DNA of 11,706 bases from JBDSEG01 sp039920165 (GTDB lineage: Bacteria; Pseudomonadota; Gammaproteobacteria; Burkholderiales; Burkholderiaceae_C). The notes beneath the pieces are model-generated. The model made no database searches. It saw nothing but the letters and a program-made list of their open reading frames with translations, and was not told the origin of the DNA. Shown one piece after another: positions 1-5,997 of this stretch; the first letter of the stretch is position 1, and the number at the start of each line of letters is the position of its first letter. The stretch covers positions 1-11,706 of the forward strand of contig JBDSEG010000020.1 in the NCBI GenBank assembly GCA_039920165.1. Reading direction: 5' to 3'. The translations under genes and the position numbers were made by a program.

Positions 1-606
1 CCGGTCAGCGGTCACGAGCGCATCGAGACCAGCAACTTTCTGATGATCGTGCTGATCCTGCTGGTCGTCGCGGTCGGCGGGCTGGTCGAGATCGTTCCGC
101 TGTTCTTCCAGCGCTCGACCACCGAGCCGGTCGCCGGCCTGAAGCCCTACGAGCCGTTGCAGCTCGTCGGGCGCGACATCTATGTGCGCGAGGGTTGCTA
201 CAACTGCCACTCGCAGATGATCCGCCCACTGCACGCCGAGACGCTGCGCTACGGCCACTATTCGATGGCCGGCGAGTTCGTCTACGACCGCCCGTTCCAG
301 TGGGGCAGCAAGCGCACCGGCCCCGACCTGCACCGCGTCGGCGGCAAATACAGCGACGAGTGGCACCGCCTGCACCTCGAGGGTCCGCGCGATCTGGTGC
401 CCGAGTCGAACATGCCGGCCTACCCCTGGCTCGCGCGCGCGCAGGTCGATCCGCAGAGCGTTCCGCCGCGCCTCGTCGCGTTGCGGCGACTGGGGGTGCC
501 GTACAGCGATGCGCAGGTGAAGGACAGCGCCAAGGCGGTCGAGGGCAAGAGCGAGCTCGACGCGCTGGTCGCCTACCTGCAGGCGCTCGGAACCCATGTC
601 AAGTAG
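1..606 (+). CDS. ccoO: cbb3-type cytochrome c oxidase subunit II (CcoO), 5' partial
   Basis: This is the membrane-anchored mono-haem cytochrome c subunit of cbb3 oxidase, which passes electrons from CcoP to the CcoN catalytic subunit on the periplasmic side. The reading frame is open from base 1 (HERIETSNF, a typical CcoO N-terminus), so the true start lies just upstream and ATG 43 is internal. A membrane helix (about bases 40-105) ends in the family signature GGLVEIVPLFF. The haem c site CYNCH is at bases 196-210, followed by SQMIRP. The stretch FQWGSKRTGPDLHRVGGKYSDEWH is family-typical, and ESNMPAYPWL carries the likely axial Met (412-414). The stop is TAG 604-606. ccoQ follows after 57 bases. 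ccoN is expected upstream but is not in the window. Identification is near certain. Confidence 0.97.
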   Translation, partial: PVSGHERIETSNFLMIVLILLVVAVGGLVEIVPLFFQRSTTEPVAGLKPYEPLQLVGRDIYVREGCYNCHSQMIRPLHAETLRYGHYSMAGEFVYDRPFQWGSKRTGPDLHRVGGKYSDEWHRLHLEGPRDLVPESNMPAYPWLARAQVDPQSVPPRLVALRRLGVPYSDAQVKDSAKAVEGKSELDALVAYLQALGTHVK

Positions 607-650
607 GACGGGCAGCGGCGGCGCGCCTGGCAAGGACGCGTCACCCCGCA

Positions 651-660
651 AGGAGAGGAG
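651..660 (+). promoter_or_regulatory. Strong ribosome binding site of ccoQ
   Basis: The purine run AGGAGAGGAG ends three bases before ATG 664 and contains AGGAG at suitable spacing. It fixes the start of the very short ccoQ gene and supports it as a real gene. Confidence 0.7.
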
Positions 661-663
661 TCG

Positions 664-813
664 ATGGACCTGAACGATATCCGCAGCCTGGTGACGCTGG
701 CGAGCTTCACCATCTTCGTCGGCCTGATGGTCTGGACCTGGTGGCCGGGGCGACGCGAGCGGCACGACGCGGCGTCGCAACTGCCCTTCACCGGCGAGGC
801 GCTCGATGAGTGA
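664..813 (+). CDS. ccoQ: cbb3-type oxidase small subunit CcoQ (FixQ)
   Basis: A 49-residue single-span membrane protein, the small subunit thought to stabilise CcoP binding and cbb3 assembly. Residues 9-27 form one hydrophobic helix ending in WTWWPGRRER, the aromatic and basic cytoplasmic-edge motif common in CcoQ. The tail QLPFTGEA resembles the conserved short PF-containing tail of the family. The gene lies exactly between ccoO and ccoP, as in most cbb3 operons. Its end overlaps the ccoP start by 8 bases (ATGAGTGA), so the two are probably translationally coupled. Length is normal for the family (roughly 45-70 residues). Confidence 0.93.
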   Translation: MDLNDIRSLVTLASFTIFVGLMVWTWWPGRRERHDAASQLPFTGEALDE

Positions 814-1720
814 TTTCTTCGGTGTCGGCTGGTCGATCTATATCGCCGCTGCGACGCTGCTCGGCCTGCTCGCCTGCCTGGCGCTGCTCTTCATCGCCGC
901 CCGCCGGCGCGTGATGGCCAACGACAACACGACCGGCCATGTGTGGGACGAGGACCTGACCGAGCTGAACAACCCGCTGCCGCGCTGGTGGATGTGGCTG
1001 TTCGTCGGGACCGTCGTCTTCGCGCTCGGCTATCTCGTCGTCTACCCGGGTCTGGGCAGCGTGCCCGGCACCTTCGGCTGGACCAGCGTGGCCCAGCATG
1101 CCGACGAGCAGACAGCGGCGCGCGATGTTGCCGCGCCGCTGTTCGCCGGCATGGCCGCGACGCCGGTGCCGACGCTGGCGCGTCAGCCGCAGGCGATGGC
1201 GATCGGCGAGCGGCTGTTCGCCAACAACTGCGCCGCCTGCCACGGCTCGGACGCGCGCGGCAGCAAGGGCTTTCCCAACCTGACCGATACCGACTGGCTG
1301 TGGGGAGGCTCGCCCGAACAGATTGCCGAAACTATCACCAAGGGCCGATCCGGCAGCATGCCGCCGATGGCCGCAGCGGTCGGCACGCCCGACGATGTCC
1401 GCAATGTCGCGAACTATGTGCTGAGCCTGTCGGGCGCCGCGCACAACAATGTCGCGGCCCAGCTCGGCCGCTCCAAATTCGCGGTCTGCGCGGCCTGCCA
1501 CGGCGCCGAGGGCACGGGCAACCCGGCGCTCGGCGCGCCCAATCTCGCCGACAAGGTCTGGCTGCACGGCTGGGGCGACGAGGCGGTGATCGCGATGGTC
1601 ACGAACGGCAAGACCAACGTCATGCCGGCACACGGCGAGCGGCTCTCGGCCGAGCAGATCCACGTGCTCACGGCGTATGTCTGGGGCCTGTCGAACAAGC
1701 CGAGCGCAGCGACGCCTTGA
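806..1720 (+). CDS. ccoP: cbb3-type cytochrome c oxidase subunit III (CcoP), di-haem
   Basis: The di-haem cytochrome c subunit that accepts electrons from soluble cytochrome c or the bc1 complex and hands them to CcoO. It has 304 residues. Two membrane helices are predicted (about 8-32 and 61-81), flanking the conserved cytoplasmic loop GHVWDEDLTELNNPLPRWW. Two periplasmic cytochrome c domains follow. The first has CAACH at 142-146 with likely axial Met 185 (GSMPPM). The second has CAACH at 228-232 with likely axial Met 273 (NVMPAHG). The two-helix N-terminus is the longer CcoP form; many homologues have one helix. The start overlaps the ccoQ stop by 8 bases. The downstream gap to ccoG is 15 bases. 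Confidence 0.97.
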   Translation: MSDFFGVGWSIYIAAATLLGLLACLALLFIAARRRVMANDNTTGHVWDEDLTELNNPLPRWWMWLFVGTVVFALGYLVVYPGLGSVPGTFGWTSVAQHADEQTAARDVAAPLFAGMAATPVPTLARQPQAMAIGERLFANNCAACHGSDARGSKGFPNLTDTDWLWGGSPEQIAETITKGRSGSMPPMAAAVGTPDDVRNVANYVLSLSGAAHNNVAAQLGRSKFAVCAACHGAEGTGNPALGAPNLADKVWLHGWGDEAVIAMVTNGKTNVMPAHGERLSAEQIHVLTAYVWGLSNKPSAATP

Positions 1721-1735
1721 GCGCCTGAGACTTCC

Positions 1736-3184
1736 ATGACCGAACCCGGGCGCGCGCCGTCGCGTGTCATCCCGATCCTCGCAGTGGCCGCCGCGCCCGC
1801 GATGGTCTCGCTGTACGAGAAGCAGAAGAAGATCTATCCGCGCTCGGTCAGCGGCTGGTTCGCGCGCTGGCGCTGGGGCCTGGTGTGGTTCACCCAGCTG
1901 CTGTTCTACGGCCTGCCGTGGCTGCGCTGGAACGGTCGGCCGGCGGTGCTGTTCGAGCTCACCTCGCGCCGCTTCTATCTCTTCGACCTGGTCTTGTACC
2001 CGCAGGATTTCATCTACCTGACCGGGCTGCTGGTGCTGTCCGCGTTCGGCCTGTTCTTCGTCACCGCGGTCGGCGGGCGCCTGTGGTGCGGCTATGCCTG
2101 CCCGCAGACCGTCTATACCGAGATCTTCCTCTGGGTCGAGCACCGGATCGAGGGCGAGCGCGGCGCGCGCATGAAACTCGACGCCGGGCCGTGGACCGCC
2201 AACAAGCTGGGGCGCAAGACCGCCAAGCACGCGGTGTGGCTCGCCATCGGGCTGTGGACCGGCTTTACCTTCGTCGGCTATTTCACCCCGATCCGCACCC
2301 TCTGGGCCGAGGCCTTCACCCTCGGCTTCGGACCCTGGGAATGGTTCTGGGTCAATTTCTACGGTCTCGCGACTTATGGCAACGCGGGCTTCCTGCGCGA
2401 GCAGGTCTGCAAATATATGTGTCCGTATGCGCGCTTCCAGAGCGCGATGTTCGACCGCGATACGCTGATCGTCAGCTACGACACCGCGCGCGGCGAGCCA
2501 CGCGGCAAGCGCGGGCGCGGCGCCGACAAGGCCGCGCTGAACCTGGGCGATTGCATCGACTGCGGGCTGTGCGTGCATGTCTGCCCGGTCGGCATCGATA
2601 TCCGCGACGGGCTGCAGTACGAGTGCATCGCCTGCTCGGCGTGCATCGACGCCTGCGACGGCGTGATGGACAAGATGAACTACCCGCGCGGGCTGATCCG
2701 CTATGCGACCCAGAACGGGCTCGACCAGCGGCTGTCGTCGCGCCAGATGTGGTCCCGCGTCGCGCGGCCACGGGTGCTGGCGTACGGCGCGGTGCTGCTC
2801 GCGATCTCGGCCGGCTTCGTCGTCAGCCTGTCGATGCGTGACCGCTTCAAGGTCGACGTGGTGCGCGACCGCATGACGCTGGCCCGCCAGGTCCAGGACG
2901 GGCAGGTCGAGAACCTGTACCGGCTGCAGCTGATGAATGCGACCGAGCAGGCGCAGACCTACCGCATCGCGGTGCGCGGCATCGAGGCGGCGAGCATCGT
3001 CGATGCGCAACCGGTCAGCGTTTTGCCTGCCGAGGCACGCTGGGTCACGCTCGCGGTGCGGGTGTCGCCGCAGGCGGCGCGCACCTTGGGCGCCGGTGCG
3101 CACCCCATCGCCTTCGAAGTGACCGCTGCGGAAGACCCGGCGGCCCAGGTGAGCGAGCGCTCGACCTTCGTCGTGCCGCGTTGA
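1736..3184 (+). CDS. ccoG: Cytochrome c oxidase accessory protein CcoG (RdxA/FixG family)
   Basis: A polytopic membrane ferredoxin-like protein, 482 residues. In the family it acts in cbb3 biogenesis, proposed to reduce Cu(II) to Cu(I) for the CuB site. It contains several membrane helices (around 48-62, 91-111, 166-182 and 346-366). Conserved Cys-Pro motifs lie at WCGYACP (118-123) and CKYMCP (225-230). A double [4Fe-4S] ferredoxin module uses C273, C276, C279, C283 and C297, C300, C303, C307. The C-terminal 110 residues form the periplasmic immunoglobulin-like domain of the family. All expected cysteines are present. ATG 1736 has only a weak ribosome site. ATG 1802 (MVSLYEKQKKIYP) is a possible shorter start, since conservation begins there. 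Confidence 0.96.
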   Translation: MTEPGRAPSRVIPILAVAAAPAMVSLYEKQKKIYPRSVSGWFARWRWGLVWFTQLLFYGLPWLRWNGRPAVLFELTSRRFYLFDLVLYPQDFIYLTGLLVLSAFGLFFVTAVGGRLWCGYACPQTVYTEIFLWVEHRIEGERGARMKLDAGPWTANKLGRKTAKHAVWLAIGLWTGFTFVGYFTPIRTLWAEAFTLGFGPWEWFWVNFYGLATYGNAGFLREQVCKYMCPYARFQSAMFDRDTLIVSYDTARGEPRGKRGRGADKAALNLGDCIDCGLCVHVCPVGIDIRDGLQYECIACSACIDACDGVMDKMNYPRGLIRYATQNGLDQRLSSRQMWSRVARPRVLAYGAVLLAISAGFVVSLSMRDRFKVDVVRDRMTLARQVQDGQVENLYRLQLMNATEQAQTYRIAVRGIEAASIVDAQPVSVLPAEARWVTLAVRVSPQAARTLGAGAHPIAFEVTAAEDPAAQVSERSTFVVPR

Positions 3185-3201
3185 ACGAACGGAGAAGCAA
3201 T

Positions 3202-3426
3202 ATGTCGATGCAGATGAGCGGGCCGGTGCTGCCGTGGTGGCGCGTCCGGATGGTCTGGCTGGTGGCCGGCGGACCGGCGGCGGTGGTGATCGCCGGGCTC
3301 GTCACGCTCGTCGTCGCGGTGCGCGGCGGCGACCGGCCGCTGCTCGAAGGCGGCGCCGCCGCCCCGGCCGATTCCCGCGCCCCGGCAACCCAGGCCCGCA
3401 ACCATGCCGGCGCCGCTCGACCCTGA
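3202..3426 (+). CDS. Short FixH-like membrane protein
   Basis: A 74-residue protein with one membrane helix (about 17-41) preceded by PWWRVRMVWL. It matches the N-terminal anchor of FixH/CcoH proteins (typically PWYR...PW followed by a Gly/Pro/Val-rich helix), which aid cbb3 assembly. It lacks the periplasmic domain that gives usual FixH proteins about 150-180 residues. The tail after residue 45 is Ala/Pro/Gly-rich and shows no motif. The start is ATG 3202, with GGAG at 3191-3194 (7-base spacing). TTG 3181 upstream overlaps ccoG and is less likely. The position after ccoG is where ccoH/fixH normally lies, which supports the assignment. It could instead be only a FixH-like remnant. Confidence 0.7.
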   Translation: MSMQMSGPVLPWWRVRMVWLVAGGPAAVVIAGLVTLVVAVRGGDRPLLEGGAAAPADSRAPATQARNHAGAARP

Positions 3427-3697
3427 TTTCGCGGGCGTCGAATCGACGCCTGCGCCCACCGGCTGGCGGCACGCGCTGACCATCCTGTGGCCGGCTTTCG
3501 TCGCCGCCGGCGCGCTCGAAGCGCTGGTCTTCGCCTTCGTCGACCCAGGTGCGCTGCACTGGTCGGGCGCGGACCCGTTGGGGCTGTCGGCGATCGCGGT
3601 CTATTCGATCGCCTTCCTGCTGTTCTGGATCGTCATCGCGGCGGCCGGCGCGACGACGCAGTGGCTCGAAGTGACCGGTCCGGACCCGCACCGCTGA
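3404..3697 (+). CDS. Small two-helix membrane protein of the cbb3 operon (unknown function)
   Basis: A 97-residue protein with two predicted helices (about 25-47 and 63-85) joined by a short loop beginning FVDPGALHW. The pattern of a WP-containing first helix, FVDP, then a second helix containing FWIV resembles small uncharacterised proteins often found after ccoG/fixH in beta- and gammaproteobacteria. That resemblance is from memory and not tested here. It overlaps the preceding gene by 23 bases and has no clear ribosome site, which suggests translational coupling. No catalytic or metal-binding motif is visible. A role in cbb3 assembly is inferred from position only. Confidence 0.75.
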   Translation: MPAPLDPDFAGVESTPAPTGWRHALTILWPAFVAAGALEALVFAFVDPGALHWSGADPLGLSAIAVYSIAFLLFWIVIAAAGATTQWLEVTGPDPHR

Positions 3698-3749
3698 AAG
3701 CCGACCCGATGTCTGTCGAGCCCTGCGGATCGCCACGGCGCGTCGCGTG

Positions 3750-4442
3750 ATGCAGTGGCCGCTCGTCCTCGCCGGACTGGCGTTGGGCGCGGCGTCGGTC
3801 CCGCACTGCGCGCTGATGTGCGGCGCGCCGTGCGCTGCGCTCACGCGCGGCGGCGCGCGGCCCGCGGCCGGCTTTCAGGCCGGGCGGCTGGCCGGCTATG
3901 TGGCTGGCGGGGCGCTCGCCGCGGCCAGCGTCTCGGCGCTCGGCGGCTGGGTCGCCGGCGTGCCGGCGCTGCGTCCACTGTGGACGCTGCTGCACCTCGC
4001 CTTCCTCGCGCTCGGCCTGTACTGGCTCGCGAGCGGCCGGCCCGCCGCGCTGTTGCGTCGTGACGGCGCGCTGACGGCGCCCGTGCCGGTGCGCTTCGCC
4101 ACGCAGCGCCGCCGCCGTTCGCTGCGCGCCACGCTCGCCGGGCTGGCGTGGGTCGCGTGGCCCTGCCCCGCGCTGCAGGGCGCGCTGTTGCTGGCCGCCC
4201 TCGCGAGCGATGCCGCCGGCGGTGCGCTCGTGATGGCGGGCTTCGCGCTGGCGTCGATGCCCGGACTCGTCGCCGCGCCCTGGGCCTATGCGCGCTGGCG
4301 CGCCTGGCGCGGCGGGGCGGTCTCGTCGCAGCGTGCCTCGGCGCTCGCCTTCCGGGTCGCCGGCGCCGGTCTGGCGCTGGTCTCGGCCGGGGCGCTCGGC
4401 CATGGCCTGTGGGAACGTGTTGTCGACTGGTGCGGGTTCTGA
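3750..4442 (+). CDS. TauE/SafE-like (DsbD_2/UreH-type) membrane protein
   Basis: A 230-residue polytopic membrane protein with about six hydrophobic segments. The N-terminus carries the family signature PHCALMCGAPC (H19, C20, M23, C24, C28). A second Cys-Pro motif, PCP, is at 138-140, in the second half of an internally repeated three-helix layout. This is the family usually annotated 'sulfite exporter TauE/SafE', with the DsbD_2 domain. Members located after ccoG are thought to help metal or thiol handling during cbb3 assembly. The Cys/Met/His cluster would suit a copper or thiol role, which is inference. GTG 3747 is an alternative start one codon upstream. The gene ends the plus-strand operon. 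Confidence 0.85.
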   Translation: MQWPLVLAGLALGAASVPHCALMCGAPCAALTRGGARPAAGFQAGRLAGYVAGGALAAASVSALGGWVAGVPALRPLWTLLHLAFLALGLYWLASGRPAALLRRDGALTAPVPVRFATQRRRRSLRATLAGLAWVAWPCPALQGALLLAALASDAAGGALVMAGFALASMPGLVAAPWAYARWRAWRGGAVSSQRASALAFRVAGAGLALVSAGALGHGLWERVVDWCGF

Positions 4443-4459
4443 TCGTTGCCGCACGCGCC

Positions 4460-4483
4460 GGTCTGCGCTTCGATCAGCAGACC
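4460..4483. terminator. Stem-loop between convergent genes, possible bidirectional terminator
   Basis: A perfect 7-bp inverted repeat, GGTCTGC (4460-4466) and GCAGACC (4477-4483), with a 10-base loop. It overlaps the stop codon region of the minus-strand gene, 18 bases after the plus-strand gene ends. An overlapping 6-bp repeat, TGATCG (4440-4445) and CGATCA (4471-4476), spans both stop codons. Neither side has a T-run, so an intrinsic terminator is possible but unproven. Confidence 0.35.
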
Positions 4484-4923
4484 AGGGCTTGCAGCAGCAG
4501 CGTCTGCACGCTTTGGCAGTGCGCTTCCTCGACTTCGACGGCGGCCTTCGCGTCCGCGCCGCTACCGGCCAGCCGTGGCGCCGGCCCGGCCGGGCAGGCC
4601 AGCACCGGCACGCCGGCATGCTCGTCGATGCGGGCCACGAGTGCGGCATCGAGGCCGATGCAGACCACCGCGTCGTACAGCCGGCCGAGGATGTGCGCGG
4701 TGTGCTGCACGTCCTCGCCCGTGCTGTCCGGCGCGAGGGCGACGCGCAGGCACGCGACACGCGCGCCCAGCAGGCCGGCGGCGCGTTCGACGATTCGCGC
4801 ATCCGCCCCCTGCGGATCGGCGCACAGCAAGCCGTAATGCTTGCCGCGCAGCGCCGCCGCGCGCGCCGCGCCGATACCGGGGCCGGTCGGATCGAGTGAG
4901 CGGCGCGGCGGGGTTGACGGCAT
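4474..4923 (-). CDS. Stand-alone ornithine carbamoyltransferase N-domain-like protein, catalytic motifs lost
   Basis: A 149-residue protein similar to the carbamoyl-phosphate-binding half of ornithine/aspartate carbamoyltransferases. The line-up includes LRGKHYGLL (OTCase LxGKNIALI), ERAAGLLGARVACL (FEVAAxxxGAxVxYL), DVQHTAHILGRLYD (DTARVLGRMYD) and IDEHAGVPVL (LAEYAxVPVW). The STRT phosphate loop is replaced by a segment reading QGADAR (38-43). The HPTQ motif expected after the VPV strand is absent, and the ornithine-binding C-terminal domain is missing. It is therefore unlikely to be a carbamoyltransferase; a binding, scaffold or regulatory role is possible. ATG 4923 is the only good start before the conserved region, though its ribosome site is weak. 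It is divergent from the FNR-like gene and preceded by an FNR box. Confidence 0.75.
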   Translation of the reverse strand: MPSTPPRRSLDPTGPGIGAARAAALRGKHYGLLCADPQGADARIVERAAGLLGARVACLRVALAPDSTGEDVQHTAHILGRLYDAVVCIGLDAALVARIDEHAGVPVLACPAGPAPRLAGSGADAKAAVEVEEAHCQSVQTLLLQALVC

Positions 4924-4968
4924 GGTGCGGCGAGGGCGGGCAGCCCAGGGGCGGGCGGCGTTGCTCGC

Positions 4969-4974
4969 AAGGTA
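4969..4974 (-). promoter_or_regulatory. Candidate -10 of an FNR-dependent promoter
   Basis: On the minus strand these bases read TACCTT, a weak match to TATAAT. A transcript starting near 4962 would place the FNR box centre (5003.5) at -41.5, the class II position, and give a leader of about 39 bases before ATG 4923. The spacing is the main support. Confidence 0.45.
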
Positions 4975-4996
4975 ACGCGGCCGCACGGCTCGGTGC

Positions 4997-5010
4997 TTGA
5001 TGCCGGTCAA
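4997..5010 (-). promoter_or_regulatory. FNR-type operator (FNR box)
   Basis: TTGAT-GCCG-GTCAA matches the FNR/ANR consensus TTGAT-N4-ATCAA at nine of ten defined positions. It is palindromic, so strand is set by geometry. It sits 74 bases upstream of the OTCase-like start (minus strand) and about 150 bases before the FNR-like start, so it most likely activates the minus-strand gene under low oxygen. An effect on the regulator gene is also possible. Confidence 0.7.
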
Positions 5011-5150
5011 GAACGCGCGTGCAGCCAGCAACCTCGCCCGACACGAGCCAGACACCGTCGTGCGACACAGCGTTACGTAGCGATGCGCACAGGACACGGC
5101 GCGGTCGCGCGCGCTTCCTACGATGGCTTCATCGCACCCTTGCCACTGCC

Positions 5151-5154
5151 GGAG
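5151..5154 (+). promoter_or_regulatory. Ribosome binding site fixing the FNR-like start
   Basis: GGAG with 7 bases to ATG 5162. The in-frame ATG 5123 upstream has no comparable site. This decides the start and therefore excludes the two N-terminal cysteines that the longer form would carry. Confidence 0.65.
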
Positions 5155-5161
5155 TCCTGCC

Positions 5162-5989
5162 ATGCCGATCCCCACCACCACCCGTTCGCAGGCCACTCCC
5201 CGGACACGGTTCGTTGCGCCGCCGTTCGCCGCCGCGCTACCACCCGAACCGCAGGTCGACGAGCAGCACGCCGCGAGCCGGCAGATTGCGCAGACGCTGG
5301 CGCTGATCGCGGCCGCGCTGCCGGTCCAGCGCCGCATGGTGCACGCCGGCGAATCGCTCTACCGTGCCGGCGCGCCCTTCGCCAACCTGCACATCCTCAA
5401 CTCGGGCTTCGTGAAGATCGTCAATACCGCGCCGGACGGTCGCGAACAGGTGGTCGGGCTCAAATTTCGCGGTGACTGGCTCGGCTTCGACGGTATTGCC
5501 GGCGGTGACTACACCTGCGACGCGGTGGCGATGGACATCGGCGAGGTCTGGGTCGTTCGCTACGAGGCGATGCTCGCGGCCTGTGTCGGCCAGCGCGCGC
5601 TCATGAACGTCTTGCACGAAGCGATGAGCCGCGAGATTGCGCGCGACCGCGATTCGATGATGTCGCTGTGCACCCTGCCGGCCGATGCGCGGGTCGCCGA
5701 ATTCCTGCACTACTGGGTCGACTCGCTGGCGCGCCGCGGCATGCGCACCGACCGCATCGCGCTGCGCATGACGCGCGCCGAGATCGGCAACTACCTCGGC
5801 ATGACGCTCGAGACGGTGAGCCGGGCGCTGTCGCGGCTGGCGCGCGACGAGGTGATCGGGTTCGCCACCAAGGGCCGGCGCGAAGTCAGCGTGCCCTGCG
5901 CCGCCGCGCTGTCGGCCTTCGTGCAGCGCTGCCTCGCGCCAGCCGGCACCGCGGCGCGCCTGTGCGCGGCGCCGCCGGTGCTGCAATGA
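5162..5989 (+). CDS. CRP/FNR-family transcriptional regulator without Fe-S cysteines
   Basis: A 275-residue regulator. A cyclic-nucleotide-binding-like beta barrel covers about 50-145 (GESLYRAGAPF, SGFVKIV, GDWLGFDGIAGG). A dimerisation helix follows (about 145-175), then a C-terminal HTH (about 175-250). The recognition helix MTLETVSRALSRL has E217, S220 and R221, the E-xx-SR set that reads TTGAT half-sites in FNR, ANR and FixK. It lacks both the N-terminal cysteine cluster of FNR and an equivalent of E. coli Cys122: the strand with EVWVV has no Cys, and the nearest, C119, is displaced. It is therefore more like DNR- or FixK-type members than a true [4Fe-4S] FNR. Its location next to cbb3 genes and an FNR box suggests control of micro-oxic or denitrification genes. 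It ends 8 bases from the convergent kinase gene. Confidence 0.92.
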   Translation: MPIPTTTRSQATPRTRFVAPPFAAALPPEPQVDEQHAASRQIAQTLALIAAALPVQRRMVHAGESLYRAGAPFANLHILNSGFVKIVNTAPDGREQVVGLKFRGDWLGFDGIAGGDYTCDAVAMDIGEVWVVRYEAMLAACVGQRALMNVLHEAMSREIARDRDSMMSLCTLPADARVAEFLHYWVDSLARRGMRTDRIALRMTRAEIGNYLGMTLETVSRALSRLARDEVIGFATKGRREVSVPCAAALSAFVQRCLAPAGTAARLCAAPPVLQ

Positions 5990-5997
5990 GCCGCGCC

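Larger units (their letters stand above)
4924..5161. promoter_or_regulatory. Divergent intergenic region between the OTCase-like and FNR-like genes
   Basis: A 238-base non-coding stretch. It holds an FNR box at 4997-5010 and a candidate minus-strand -10 at 4969-4974. On the plus strand, GGAG lies before the regulator start. A TACGAT (5119-5124) could be a plus-strand -10, but no convincing -35 stands at 16-18 bases. The open frames that cross it show no family-like sequence. Confidence 0.6.

Noticed and set aside
788..3103. 771-codon open frame on the minus strand across ccoP and ccoG
   Set aside because: It is Arg/Asp/Ala/His-rich with no family-like sequence, lies fully antisense to two certain genes, and is explained by high GC and codon bias.
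3709..3750. 13-codon frame whose TGA overlaps the ATG of the TauE-like gene
   Set aside because: It has no ribosome site or attenuator-like structure. Stop-start overlap could occur by chance in this compact region.
5123..5161. Longer start of the FNR-like gene giving N-terminal CHC cysteines
   Set aside because: There is no ribosome site before ATG 5123, while GGAG precedes ATG 5162. The Cys-x-Cys spacing does not match the FNR cluster either.
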